Shown: positions 9,560-20,265 of the stretch, piece after piece
Layout of the letters: each line of letters begins with the position of its first letter
How positions within the stretch are numbered: position 1 is the stretch's first letter
Origin: Bathynomus jamesi
Taxonomy: Eukaryota; Arthropoda; Malacostraca; Isopoda; Cirolanidae
NCBI GenBank assembly: GCA_023014485.1
Contig: JAJOZX010002364.1
Coordinates: 446,001-510,000, forward strand
Length of the DNA: 64,000 nt
Direction of reading: 5' to 3'
Notes under the pieces: model-generated
The model's input: the letters and a program-made list of their open reading frames with translations, nothing else
The model's database searches: none
What the model was told of the DNA's origin: nothing
Program-made: the position numbers and the translations under genes

Positions 9560-9925
9560 CCATCTTAGTAGTCTATTTAACTGAGCAAAGAGTATACACT
9601 ATATACAATCTACAAACTCTCTTTCACTCATGAAAGTATCTAAATTTTTTCTTAAAATTAACTAATGAGCAACTGTTTACCACATCATATGGCAAGTCAT
9701 TCCAAAAATCTACTACTCTATGATTGAAGAAGTAGGCTATTTTTGTAGATCAAGTCTACAAGTCTGTTTTCTAATTTTCTTATTATGCCTATGAGTTATC
9801 CCATCAGTATCTAGTGAGAAAAGTGATGTACATCTAAATTGTCCAAACCTGAAAACATTTTGAATATCTGTATTATATCTCCCCTCATATGTCTCTCGAA
9901 ACTAAACATACCTAATTTCTTTAAT
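9560..9925 (-). pseudogene. CR1-type RT C-terminal fragment
   Basis: The minus strand gives the end of a CR1/L2-type RT: a KLGMFSFERHMRGDIIQIFK-like stretch near 9,900-9,850, an HRHNKKIRKQTC-like stretch, then a VVDFWNDLPYDVV-like block and a final KKLDTF region near 9,630. These are the terminal motifs seen again at 18,569-18,868. It is a heavily decayed, 5'-truncated copy. Confidence 0.7.
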
Positions 9926-10165
9926 CTATAAGAACATAAGAAATTTTTATAGTGGGCACACTAGGGGCCACTTTGGCCCATCGAGGTGGCTCCACTATGT
10001 AAAAACTGCCTGTACATTGGCAATAACCAATTTTTACAAAACTAATTAAGTACGGTACCAATTTAAAACTAATTAATTATCAATTTAAAACTAAAGATAG
10101 AATCTCTGGATCCAGAGGATCAAAGTCATAATAGGCTACTATCCACAAATATGTTACACACTAGA
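9926..10165 (-). mobile_element. CR1-type 3' tail (about 240 bp)
   Basis: It shares the TAAGAACATAAGAAATTTTT end and the AGGTGGCTCCACTATG core with 4,357-4,446, and continues with CTCTGGATCCAGAGGATC and CATAATAGGCTACTATCCAC, also found at 14,767-14,962. It is a dispersed 3' UTR-type repeat in minus orientation. Confidence 0.75.
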
Positions 10166-11171
10166 GTAATTCCAGGACAGATCACCCAATGGTCAACACC
10201 ATCACCTCTCCAATTTTGTTCAAATTTGGTGTGCAGGTTAGGATTGGTGTTAGAAACAATTTCCCCAAATTTTTCTTCAATCCGTTCATTAGGTCAAATT
10301 TTACGGAGGGGTCAAGTTTGAGGTCGAGCGTGTGACCTCTAAATTTCAAATGGTCATAACTCAACTTCTAATTGTCGGATCTTCACAAGTTTGGCACCAT
10401 TGGATTTGGGAGAGTCTCTACTTTTCAAAAAGACCATTTACAATACTGTAGATCAGTTAGAAGAAAAGTTATGTTGTAAAAAATATTTTTGACCATGACC
10501 TTTGACCTTGAGGATACCATTTTTCAGAAATTTTTATAGATGACAAAAATGTTCCTTGAAACAAGATCTACCAGAATCAGTAATAAACTAGTGTCTTATT
10601 TACTGGTATGTAGGTCAAAACACGATTTCTAATGACTGTCTGCAAAAATTTTGACAAATTTTTCGCACTTTTCATAAATCACTACCCCATAAGTATTTTA
10701 AAAGTCAAAATCAGAAAATTTTATAGAAGACAAAAATGCTGTATGAACAGAAATCTATTAGAATCAGTAATAAAAAGTGGTCTTAATTACTAATAGATAG
10801 GCTAAAATTTGATTGTATGCATGATGATCTTTGGTGAGATATTTTCAGATTTTTAAATAAAAATTACAATTGTATGTAAACTATTAATTTTCTGTTTCCA
10901 AGATTTTTATTTATAACTACATGATTTTGTTTTTTGTTTCCAGATCTTAATTAAATGTAATTACATAAATAAAATAAAAATTAATTTGTAACAATGCCAC
11001 AAAACTTATTATTTTGTTGCGATCCGCAAAAAAAACACAAAAGAAGATGTTTCAACAAAGTATTTCCTGTAAATAAAATATTAGCTGCAAATAGTTTTGG
11101 CATGTTAATTAAGCGAAAAAGATTTCTTATGCAGCAATTGTTCAACCAAATTTTAAAATAATCCGCAAATT

Positions 11172-11361
11172 TTGGAGAGATTAAGTTTGCATAAAGAAAT
11201 GGATGTTGAAGAAAAAATCCAAGAAGCGGCACTGGAGAGAGAAGATAGTGGAACGTCTCATACCAGCAATGCATTATCAGATTTGGATACATCATTTATT
11301 GGAAAAAATATATTGATGGACAAAGTTCTTCCATTCTTAGATGAAAGTCCAATTAAAACAA
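11172..11361 (+). pseudogene. Family 1 transposase, first coding exon (copy 1)
   Basis: The exon reads from MERLSLHKEMDVEEKIQEAA to MDKVLPFLDESPIKT, where a GTAAGC donor follows at 11,362. The counterpart in copy 2 (28,611-28,386, minus) ends DKILPYLDESPINT before a GTAAAT donor, so the exon end is conserved between two diverged copies. No domain is recognised; the exon is acidic and Ser-rich. Confidence 0.6.
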
Positions 11362-11575
11362 GTAAGCGCATAATCTAAAATACTAATATTTTTCGCAAAC
11401 TTTCATATCTTACCTAAAGCCTAAAATAAAAAATTATAATTACAACTTTACATCCTGATATTATAGGTTACTAAAATATGGGAGATAAATTTCAAAACTT
11501 TTAATTTAATGTTATTTTCTTATTGTACTTTTCAAATTAACACTTTAATTTTATTTATTTATTAGGCGGGCTAAC

Positions 11576-11734
11576 ACCGGTACAAAAACAAAAAAAAGGT
11601 GCAAAGAAACTTGTGTTCACCACAGAGAAACTTAAAAGAGGATTGGAAAGTGCGTATGGGGTTGAAATTCCTGAGTCTACAAAAAAAAAGAGAGAACTAA
11701 ATAATGAAGAAGAACTTGAATTAGAAAGGTTATA
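11576..11734 (+). pseudogene. Family 1 transposase, second coding exon (copy 1), cut by mariner
   Basis: After a TTATTAG acceptor the frame joins in phase and reads GLTPVQKQKKGAKKLVFTTE then EKLKRGLESAYGVEIPESTK and a Glu-rich end. Copy 2 has ELTSQQKQKKATSK at the same place (28,195 downward). A mariner inserted at the TA at 11,733-11,734 interrupts it. Confidence 0.6.
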
Positions 11735-12491
11735 CAGGGTGGGCCGTAAGTTTCCATACATAGGAAAAATAAACATTTTTTTATGGACAACCATTTTTAT
11801 TTATATAATATGCTCTACATGGTTGCCATTATTTTGAAAACACATTTCAATACGTGTTCCCCACTGTTGATGAACACGCATTAGCACAGTTGACGTTATG
11901 CTTGTAATGGCGTTGGTGATACGTTCCTTTAGATGATTTATGTCTCGTATCTTTTCCTGATACACCATGGCCTTCAAGTGCCCCAAAGATAGAAATCAAG
12001 GGGGGTGAGATCTGGGGATCTGGGAGGCCACTCCACAGGACCACGCCGACCAATCCAAGCATCCGGAAACTGCTGATCCAAATACCAATGCACGTGAAGA
12101 CCATAATGAGGTGGAGCTCCATCTTGCTGGAAGTAAACTGGGAAGTTACCTTCCTCGTTTAGCAGGGATGGGAAAATCTCTTCTTGCAACATGTTAAGAT
12201 ACCTTTCGGCATTAAGATTTCCACTGACAAAAATTGGTCCAATAATTCTGTCACCCCATATCCTGGCCCACACCATCACTTTACCGGCACTTTGCATCTT
12301 CGTCGGACTCAGCCAGTTAGGGTTAGCATTACTCCAATAACGTATGTTTTGCCGATTAACCTCTCCATTGACGTAAAAATTTGCTTCATCAGTAAACAAG
12401 ATCTTACGTCAAACGCATATTCTTAGGGTATCTGAAACATAAAAACAAACGTTTAATTTTTCCTATGTATGGAAACTTACGGCCCACCCTG
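11735..12491 (-). mobile_element. DD41D mariner-type element, internally deleted
   Basis: The ends CAGGGTGGGCCGTAAGTTTC (11,735) and its exact inverse (ending 12,491) form TIRs of about 36 bp with TA on both sides. The minus-strand transposase frames (12,399-11,974, then to 11,801) hold [20 protein letters not shown] (first Asp), [11 protein letters not shown] (second) and [14 protein letters not shown] (third), with 41 residues between the last two Asp by my count. The HTH half is missing. It sits inside family 1 copy 1. Confidence 0.9.
11801..12399 (-). pseudogene. DD41D mariner transposase, catalytic half
   Basis: The catalytic core is in one frame from 12,399 to about 11,974, then shifts frame into [20 protein letters not shown] and the C-terminus RIEMCFQNNGNHVEHII. 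All three Asp are present. The N-terminal paired-type HTH is lost, unlike the 23,635 element, which keeps the HTH and lacks the core. Confidence 0.85.
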
Positions 12492-12694
12492 TAGAATAAA
12501 ATGTTTTTTCCACATACCTATCTATCAGCTATTAATATATATATTTACATATGTATCTATGTATAAAAATTACCTACACACAGACATAGAATTAATACTT
12601 TAAAATCAAAGTTATGTAAATTTAGGTTTAATTAATTTATCATGGATTCATGCAGTATATTTTTTTTTTAAATAAATAATATAAAATTTTTAGA

Positions 12695-13222
12695 TTTCGA
12701 GGTATCATGGAGGAACTACGTGTAGAATTTCAAACAGAAGGTACTAGTTTAAACAAGAAAATTCAAATTTTAACGCTGTCCCCATTCACTATTAAGAAAA
12801 TGCAAGAATATTTTAATACGACAAACTATATGGTAAAAAAAAGCAGAGAATTTAAAAGAAAATTTAAAATTCTCCCTGAAATTCCAAGCATGTCAAAAGG
12901 TAAAGTCATCTCATTTGAAACAAAACAAATAGTTAAAAAATTTTATGAGTCTGATGAATACAGTCGTCAATGTCCTGGTCAAAAGGATTGCAAATCCTAT
13001 ACCAATTTTGAGGGTAATAAGGTCAAAATACAAAAACGCCTTCTTTTGTGTAATTTGAAAGAACTTTTTGCTGCATTCTGTAGCATTCCGGATAATCCAA
13101 AAATAGGTTTTAGCAGTTTTGCTGCATTGCGACCTCCTCACTGCATTATTGCTGGTAGTAGTGGCACACACAGTGTGTGCGTGTGCAGTGACCTAGTGTG
13201 GACCAAAAAAATGAAGGTTTAA
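12695..13222 (+). pseudogene. Family 1 transposase, third coding exon (copy 1), N-terminal domain
   Basis: After an acceptor near 12,693 the frame reads MEELRVEFQTEG (Met at 12,707), KIQILTLSPFTIKKMQEYF and NTTNYMVKKSREFKRKF, an HTH-like region, then VKKFYESDEYSRQCPGQKD, QKRLLLCNLKELF, KIGFSSFAALRPPHC and SSGTHSVCVC. These blocks match copy 2 at 27,659-27,366 (REFYECDDYSRMCPGMKD, QKRLMLCNLHELF, KIRFSSFANLR, SGTHSVYV). From memory of similar uncharacterised proteins in cnidarians and aphids, this is the N-terminal half of a repetitive protein family. It diverges after VCVC, and the catalytic part is lost. Confidence 0.65.
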
Positions 13223-13224
13223 AA

Positions 13225-14330
13225 ATCTTTGTTCCACATGAGTAATGTTATTCCTTTTGCTTACCTTAATCAAATTACAAAATTTGAAACCTCTACGTCA
13301 AGTTTTAGGGGTCCCAAGAAAATTGCACTTTTCCTTTTAATGCTGAAAAAATTAGTTTTCCTCATTTTCATAAGTTCTGCTTTATTTTTTGTTGGAAATT
13401 CTTTACGATTCTTGAAAACTGTTTTGAGCAGGTATTGTTTGTCCTCTTCTTTAGTTGTCACTGCTTGATTAAATTTTTCAATCAATGCAACACCCCGCTC
13501 AGCTGTGTCATTTGTCACTCTAAGGGCACGAACTCTAGCACAGCCTCTTTGGTACTCAGGATCTATTCCCCATGTTGATGCAGAATTTTCAGTGAAGAGA
13601 GAATTGAGATGTAGAGCATCAAAAAGAGATTTAGTCCTTGAAGTAACAAAATCAGAAATCCTTTTTTCTTTAAAAGAAGCTAGGGTTACCTTTGCTTCTA
13701 AACGTTTCAGTCCCTTATTTCTTGGAGGCATTTTGATATTATTTCGCATTTGCTCCTTTTCTTCAAGGGATATGCTTTTGTCAAAGAAGCTTAATCCAAC
13801 AAGTGTTTCTGAGAGGTACCACAGATGTCGTTTAATGGCATTTTGGGCTTGCTTGATAACACTTGATATCAAAGAATTTTCCTCCATTATTGCAAGATCT
13901 TGCAAAAATTTAAGATCAACATTTGGGGTTTCCTCTGGTTGAGAAGCTTTTGCCCAAGATTTTGCGTATACCATTGCAACAAATAAACAAATTTCTGTTA
14001 TTGCATCAAGTTCTTTTTTAGTCATCTTAAATTGATTTTGGAGAAGAAAAAGCTTAAATGCATAAATTCCTTTTGCCATCCATCTTGCATGATGGTACAC
14101 TCCAGGTCTCTTCAAGGGAGTATTAGAAATGCTTTCTTCTCCAAAAAACAAGAGAACAAGTTGAAAAAATTCTTTATAATCATCTCTTGGCTGTTTAGAG
14201 TTGAGTGCCTCCTTCATGATTAAGACTGTTTGATTTTTTAAATCTTGAACTCTTTCAATTATTCTGCAGCTTTGGGAATCAACAACAGTTGTGATTTGAG
14301 AATGATCCATAAAATCCATTGAGTTTTGAA
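13225..14330 (-). CDS. Family 3 transposase-like ORF (uncharacterised, intact 349 codons)
   Basis: An uninterrupted minus-strand frame of 349 codons. Notable blocks: RIIERVQDLKNQTVLIMKEA, DDYKEFFQLVLLFFGEESIS, RPGVYHHARWMAKGIYAFKL near 14,090, AIKRHLWYLSETLVGLSFFD near 13,800, and RALRVTNDTAERGVALIEKF near 13,520. HHARWM and NDTAERG blocks occur in repetitive uncharacterised proteins of other invertebrates that I recall as probable transposase C-terminal halves. The HARW motif also appears in family 2 (ISHARWVTTASR), so the two may be distantly related. The 5' half is absent and no TIRs were found. It faces the family 1 exon at 13,215 tail to tail. Function as a transposase piece is an inference. 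Confidence 0.5.
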
Positions 14331-14556
14331 TCTTTTGAAGATTGGAATATCAGGTTCAGAGGAATGGCCCATAGAAGTCCGGAAGACTTGAGATAGGACA
14401 ATCTCATAAATATGGTGTCTGCAGGCTAAATATAAAAGCTCTACATCATTTCCATTATCGGTTACGAGGTGATATGATAGAAGTATATAAAATAGTAAAT
14501 GAGTTAGATAATATACAGTAGACTTCCACTCTCTTTTTACAAAGGATAAGAACATA
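14331..14556 (+). pseudogene. CR1-type RT C-terminal fragment
   Basis: The plus strand gives scrambled CR1 RT end motifs. In varying frames one sees a tract matching RLRGDMIEVYKIVNELDN at about 14,465-14,510 (gttacgaggtgatatgatag codes for RGDMI), the same motif as in the intact-order CR1 at 18,569. It leads into ATAAGAACATAAGAAATTTT. Confidence 0.6.
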
Positions 14557-14767
14557 AGAAATTTTGGAGCTATTGAAGAATAGGGACCCCAGCCTTCTTT
14601 AGTTAGGCTTATAAGGTTAACTAATGAAAATATCATGACCTAACCTAACCAATCATTAGGTTAACTGTACACCCTTGACAATTGGTTATGTTAGGTCATG
14701 ATATTTTCATTAGTTAGCCTTATAAAGTAACTAAAGAAGGCTGGGGTCCCTATTCTTCAATAGCTCC
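14557..14767. mobile_element. Foldback (palindromic) MITE inserted in a CR1 tail
   Basis: Two arms of about 95 bp, starting GGAGCTATTGAAGAATAGGG and ending with its inverse CTTCAATAGCTCC, surround a centre with TAACCTAACCAATCATTAGG. The flanks split the CR1 tail: AGAAATTTT on the left and AAAATTTTTATAG on the right, giving a duplication of about 7-8 bp. The inner part (GAAAATATCATGACCTAACC) recurs at 24,545, 29,470, 30,098 and 31,070. Confidence 0.85.
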
Positions 14768-14962
14768 AAAATTTTTATAGTGGGCACACTAGCAGCCACA
14801 TTGGCCCATCGAGGTGGCTCCACTATGTAAAAACTGCCTGTACATTGGCAATAACCAATTTTTACAAAACTAACTAATTATCAATTTAAAACTAGAGATA
14901 GACTCTCTGGATCCAGAGGATCAAAGTCATAATAGGCTACTATCCACAAATATGTTACTACA
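14767..14962 (-). mobile_element. CR1-type 3' tail
   Basis: Continues the CR1 tail split by the foldback: TTATAGTGGGCACACTAG, GCCCATCGAGGTGGCTCC, then CTCTGGATCCAGAGGATC and TAGGCTACTATCCAC, as at 9,926-10,165. Confidence 0.75.
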
Positions 14963-15129
14963 CTCTATATCTATTTATAACTGACATGCAAATATATCAG
15001 ATCCAAAGAATCTAGTCAATTTCATTATGGTACCCATCAATACCAGTTCCTTGCCAACCAAAAATAAGTCACAGTCCATATCAATTGTGGACCAAGTCAC
15101 AATTTACAACCATATACATTACAATATAT

Positions 15130-15445
15130 ATATACTTAGGAGGAAAAGCGTAGGTGTGGCTGTAAAGACTGTACAGTAATGTAGAAATGTGTGTGCACCC
15201 ATTTTGGGTCTCCCATTTAAAGGTGTTTGTAGGGCAAGTGAAGATCATGAGTTTTTCAATACCTCACAGTACTATCGGGGACACCACTCAGCAGAGGAAT
15301 CTCTTTAAATGGGGTGTGTAATAGTGTGTAGTATCATGAGTGATCTGGAGGCACATTTCAGGTTTTGTACAATCAACCTTGCTGATTTCAGAAAAGAAAT
15401 CAAAAATTTTCTGCAACAAGCAGAACACCTCCTTTTTCACATGTA
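15130..15445 (+). mobile_element. Left terminal inverted repeat region of family 2 transposon
   Basis: Inverted matches: GGAGGCACATTTCAGGTTTT (15,352) pairs with AAAACCTGAAATGTGCCTC (about 18,350); TCTCCCATTTAAAGGTGTTT (15,210) pairs with ACACCTTTAAATGGGAGACC near 23,130; and AACACCTCCTTTTTCACATG pairs with the 18,280 region. These place the two TIRs around the gene at 15,909-18,119, with the right TIR split by later insertions. Confidence 0.7.
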
Positions 15446-15908
15446 AAAAATACAAAATTCTTGTTAATTACAGTTGGCAACACTGACTGACATGGTACTT
15501 CTGGCAGCTTTCTAATTATTCTCAGTGAGTCATCCCCTGGAATTTCTTAGTTCTACGCTAGCTCACTTGAGAGAAACAAGTGTTTTTTCTGTGGATGGGG
15601 TGTTCAAAAACCCCCAAGGTACTAACGAAAGGTGCGTTTTGTGATATATACATTATACACATTTCTTTGTTTTGTTGTGTTTTACAGTGTTTATAAGTTT
15701 GTTATATGTCTTAGGGTATATATATATATACACCTATGGATATTTATATACATAATACATATGTGTGTGTGCAGTATATTTTTATATATATATATTGGTA
15801 AACTTATTGTGTACCAATAAACCAAGCCTTATATATATATATACTCATAATCATATATATTTTTTATTTATATGTTTGTGTTTTTGTTTCAGTGTTCCTG
15901 TGTGATAC
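15446..15908. other. 5' non-coding region of family 2 transposon with TA/TG microsatellites
   Basis: AT-rich, with short TA runs at 15,718-15,730, 15,784-15,793 and 15,830-15,843 and a TGTGTGTG run near 15,763. No coding potential is seen. It may contain the promoter of the downstream transposase; no motif is clear enough to mark. Confidence 0.5.
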
Positions 15909-18119
15909 TTGTTGAGTTTTGCTGGTACAATGAGCATGCAAAGAATACAGGGATCTGCCAGCCACATTGTCTTTGGTTCTCCACTATCAGAGCTTCCTCT
16001 GTCTGAACTTCCAACCCGTATACAAGTTGCAAGGCATTTCCTCTTCTTGAAGGAGAACAAGTACACCAACAACAGGGAGATTCTTCTGGAGGTATGCCAA
16101 ACACTCATTGACCTTTGGAATTGTGCTAACATTCCATCACAGCCAATCAAGAATGTGAAGACCAAGCTGCTCCAATTGATGGAAAAAGGCTCACAAGCAT
16201 TGAAGCAAGGCAAGCAGGCCACAAAAACCAAGAAGTTTGAGGAAAGCCTGAATCAATTGTTTGACATAGCTGTCTGCCAATGCAATGATCTGTCTGCATG
16301 CCACTGTGAAAAAGAAATGAAAGTTCCATGATGAGAGCATGCCTTTCTGATTGACCAGAGAACCACGTGGATCATGCAGATCAGTCGGGTGGATACGAAT
16401 GTGACTCAGATGATGGAGAGAAGGAAGTCAAGAGAGGATCAGATGCAAGAAAGACAAAAAGAAGAGAATAGAAGAAAAATGGAATGGCAAGAGGTAGCAT
16501 CCTCTGCAGATGTGGTCAAATCAGCTCAAGCAGAAGCAGACTCCAGTAGTGAAAGTGTTGGTGATGAGTGGATGGGTGATAGTGCCCAGGAGGACAGGAA
16601 CATCACACCGATTCCCACTGTTGCTTTGGAAGCTGACTGGTATGGTGTATCGAACAGGGCTGCTGCAGCCATCAGCACTGCAACATTGGTTGACTATGGC
16701 ATCATTAGTTGTGATGATCAGATAAACGTAATTGACCACCACAAAGTATGGAGAGCACAGCAGAAGGTATGGAGGGATCTGAAGGAAGCAGTAACTTACC
16801 ACGATGTGGAAGTCACTGCTTTATTTTTTGATGGGTGGAAAGACATGACACTTGTCAAAAAGAAAAAGGGGAACAAATGGTACAGCACAAAGAAAGTTGA
16901 GGACCACTATGTGCTGGTTGGAGAGCCTGGAACCTTCTATCTAAGCCACCTGACACTGGAACGAGGAACTGGCACTGTCATTGCGGATGGACTTCAAAAT
17001 GCGATTGAAGAAACGGGTATTGCAGACAAGATAATTGCAGTGGGAGCCGACAGCACAGCCACAAACACAGGGCACAGAAGTGAAGCAATACACCTGCTAG
17101 AGTGCTGCCTGGGTCACCCTTTGCACTGGTTCATCTGTAGTCTGCATTTAAATGAACTCCCACTGCGCCACTTGTGCAAGGAACTCATCGGCCCAGCAGA
17201 ATCTGCAACTCAATGGAAAGGACCAATTGGCAAAGCTTTGGCCACATGTGAAAGTTTGCCACTTTCCTCTAGAGGAATTCAATGTATTGCTGATGGCCAC
17301 ACACTCCCAGATGTTGACCTTACTGAATTGAGTCGTGACCAAGCCTACCTCTACAGAATGATGAAAGTGATAAGGACTGGTGTCATTAATGAAGATCTTC
17401 TACGAGAGAAGCCTGGACCAATCTCCCATGCAAGATGGGTTACAACTGCCAGCAGAATTTGTCAGCTATATGTAGCGATGATGCAGCCAAGTGATGAACT
17501 GTAATCACTCACACAGTTTGTCGTGTTCCACTATGGACCCATGTGGTTTAGCATCAAGTGCCATCCAAGGTGCACAGATGGCCCAAAACATTTCCTGGAG
17601 CAAATCAAGCTGCTACGATTACTGCCACCAGCTAGCAAGACTATCACATGGCCTGTGATCCAAAGAAATGCATATTGGGCTCACCCTGAAAATGTTCTAC
17701 TGGCAATGCTTGCAGATCAAGCAAACTGGAAATTGGCCATCGATGTAATCAAGACCATTCGACGAGCTCCCAAACCTGCTCAACAGCAAGTCAGAGAATT
17801 TCGGCCACCAAAGATCAAACAATGTGCTCAGAATTTGAAAGATTTACTTCCACCAGTGGAGGAGTGCACAATGGAACCACCACTCACGAAGCAGTTCTCT
17901 GTCGAACAACTTGATAAGATCACTGAAGAGCCCCTTGTTGTCCGGATACCATGTCACTCCCAAGGTGTAGAATGCTGTGCTAGGATAGTAACTGAAGTGT
18001 CTGGGGCAGTGTATGGAAAGGATTCAAGAGATGGTTACATTAGAGCAGTACTTAAATCCTGTGACTTTATGCCGTCATTCAAAACAAAACAAAATTTTAA
18101 TGTATCATTTACTAAATAA
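15909..18119 (+). CDS. Family 2 transposase-like gene, nearly intact (hAT-like core)
   Basis: Three collinear frames (15,909-16,331; 16,374-17,504; 17,505-18,119) make a protein of about 735 residues. Breaks are a small indel near 16,330-16,370 and one in-frame TAA at 17,502-17,504; sense resumes at once (SLTQFVVFHYGPMWF). Blocks in order: LPTRIQVARHFLFLKENK (about residue 35), CQCNDLSACHC, IDQRTTWIMQ at the repaired junction, ALFFDGWKDMTL (probable first Asp), IIAVGADSTATNTGHRSEA (probable second Asp), HPLHWFICSLHLNELPLRHL (Cys/His helix), PGPISHARWVTTASRICQLY, QRNAYWAHPENVLLAML, and VRIPCHSQGVECCARIVTEV near the end. The layout resembles the hAT core (DxW, TDNAxN, CxxHxxN, RW). A C-terminal homologue is at 40,836-41,195. 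Superfamily membership is inferred. Confidence 0.7.
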
Positions 18120-18274
18120 AACTATCTAGTCTACCTACCTACAATGTATATGTTTATTCCAAAAATAAATTTTTCTATTTTTCCTGAGAAGCAGTACATT
18201 ATAAGGGGTCAAATGATAGCTCAAACCCTAGGAAAGCAAGTGTCCAAAAGTTATGGGTAACTAGCAATTTTCAC

Positions 18275-18498
18275 GATTTTCACATGCGAAAAAGGTGGTG
18301 TTGCATTTGTCACAAATTTCATTTTTGAATTTAGGGACGTCAGTTGTACAAAACCTGAAATGTGCCTCTTGATCCGTTACATTTTGCCCAATGATGCGAC
18401 AGGCTAGTGTGTAAGGACAGAGAGTATCCCCTAACCCAAGATGCTGCCTCCCTATATCCCACAACACTTGTGTTGAGCTGTGGGATTTATCACCTAAA
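18275..18498 (+). mobile_element. Right terminal inverted repeat of family 2 transposon, inner part
   Basis: Contains TGTACAAAACCTGAAATGTG (inverse of 15,355 region) followed by GAGTATCCCCTAACCCAAGA and GCTGCCTCCCTATATCCCAC. The last part reappears inverted at 22,975-23,035, so the right end was itself a hairpin before a CR1 and other elements entered between 18,499 and 22,950. Confidence 0.65.
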
Positions 18499-18568
18499 TG
18501 CACATAATATATATATAAAATAAACTAGTACAGTACCATTCATGCAATAAAAATGGGCTTAAACACTA

Positions 18569-19949
18569 TCACCTTCTTTTGAAAGAATAAAGTGTATCTG
18601 AAGTCACCACTTCTTCTGTCAGACTGTTCCAAAACTTAAATACTCTGTTTGTAAAACTATGTTTTCTTAAATTTGTTCTACATCTTGGCTTAAATAATTT
18701 CATACGATGACCTCTAGTCTGGTTATTGTGATCTTTAATGAAAAGAGAATCAAAATCTATCTTATCCAACCCTTTTATCATTTTATACACCTCTATCATA
18801 TCACCCCTTAACCACCACCTTTTTAATGAGAACATGTTTAAATATGCCAGTCTTTCCTTATATGTCAATTGTCTTAAGAGATGGGATCATTCTTGTTGCT
18901 CATTTCTCTACTTTTTCCAGTTTTTCAATATCTTGTATCAAATAAGGACTATTAAATTGAATACAGTATTCAAGGAGGGGTCTCACATATGAAATGTATA
19001 GTTGCTTTATAATATTGGGTGATTTGTATTCAATGTGTGTCTGCATGAGATTGAGTCTAGCATTTGCTTTATTTCTGATTTCCATACAGTGATTTGAGGG
19101 TTTAAGTTCATTAGTCACAGTGACACCCAAATCTTTCTCTTTATCATCATTTTTAATTCAAATTCTGGATTTTTTGGCCCAATATGCATAACCTTGCACT
19201 TATCAGCATTAAATCTCACCTCCCACTTATCTGCCCAGGCTGTTACTCTGTCTAAGTCTTTTTGTATTGTCATTGCTCCTGCTACTGACTTAACATTATA
19301 GCCTAATTTTGTATCATCAGCAAATTTTGAGGTTTTACATGATAGGCCTTTCTCTAGATCATTTATATAGACAACAAAAAGCAGAGGTCCCAGCACAGAC
19401 CCCTGTGGGACTCCGCTCAATATGGGTCTCCAAGTAGACTTATTTCCATTTAGATGAAAACACTGTTTCTCAGCCATTCTTCTATCCAGTCAGCTATATG
19501 ACCTCTTTTACCATGGGCTCTAACTTTTACCAACAATCTTGCATGAGGAACAGTATCAAATGCCTTTGCAAAATCTAAGTATACTATATCTACTGGCTCT
19601 TTATTGTCCAAATGCAATAGGACTCCATCATAAAATTCAATCAAATTGGTTAGACATGACCTTCCATTTCGAATGCCATGCTGGCTATCATTTATAAGGT
19701 TGCACTCTTCAAGGAACTCAGTAACTTTACCTCTAATGATACTTTCGAGTAATTTGCAAATAATGGAGGTGAGGCTGATGGTCTGTAGTTTTTTGCCAAG
19801 TTTCTATTTCCTTTTTTAAAGATTGGAGCCACATTTTCTTTCTTCCAATCCTCTGGAATTTCAGTACATATCAATGATTTATTAAAAATAATTTCTAGTG
19901 CCTGTGCTATATTCTTTTTGGCAGCTTTTATGACTTGGATGCATTTCAT
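18569..19949 (-). pseudogene. CR1 ORF2 reverse transcriptase domain
   Basis: Frames at 19,949-19,692, 19,644-19,450, 19,477-19,115, 19,130-18,900 and 18,868-18,569 give a full RT series: WKKENVAPIFKKGNRNLAKN, VDIVYLDFAKAFDTVPHARL (motif A), LSGVPQGSVLGPLLFVVYIN (motif B), SKFADDTKLGY (motif C, FADD), VRFNADKCKVMHIG, RPLLEYCIQ and YKERLAYLNMFSLKRWWLRG to the C-terminus EEVVTSDTLYSFKRR. Catalytic Asp residues are all present. About four frame changes and no RNase H, as normal for CR1. Confidence 0.9.
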
Positions 19950-20265
19950 CTGCCCCTGAAGATTTTTCCATTTTTAATTTATATATTGCTTTTAGGATAT
20001 CTAGTTTTGTTACCCTTAATTCATTCATTTCTCTATCTTGTTCTGGTAGTATAAGATCAGGAATATTATTTAAATTTTCATTTGTGAATACTGATGAGAA
20101 GTACCGTATTTTAGTTCTTCAGTTATTTCAAGATCATCATCTATAGTTTTATCATCTGTATGGAGGGGGCCAATTTTCTTTTTCACTCTACTTTTCAAAT
20201 TGAAGTGACTGAAAAACTTCTTAGGATTGTTTTTTTTAATTCTTGGCTAGGCTTTTTTCCAGGTC

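Larger units (their letters stand above)
10180..13215 (+). mobile_element. Family 1 DNA transposon, copy 1 (unassigned superfamily)
   Basis: This block matches 25,285-29,905 in both coding and non-coding parts. The left arm (10,180-10,870) holds the same AAGATCTACCAGAATCAGTA / TCAGTAATAAAAAGT-type motifs as the TIRs of copy 2, here duplicated in tandem (about 190 bp apart, at 10,560 and 10,750). Then come three coding segments (11,172-11,361; 11,576-11,734; 12,695-13,195) separated by introns and by a mariner at 11,735-12,491. The catalytic half is missing; homology stops near 13,195, where a different, opposite-strand transposase frame begins. The right end is not identified. Confidence 0.65.
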
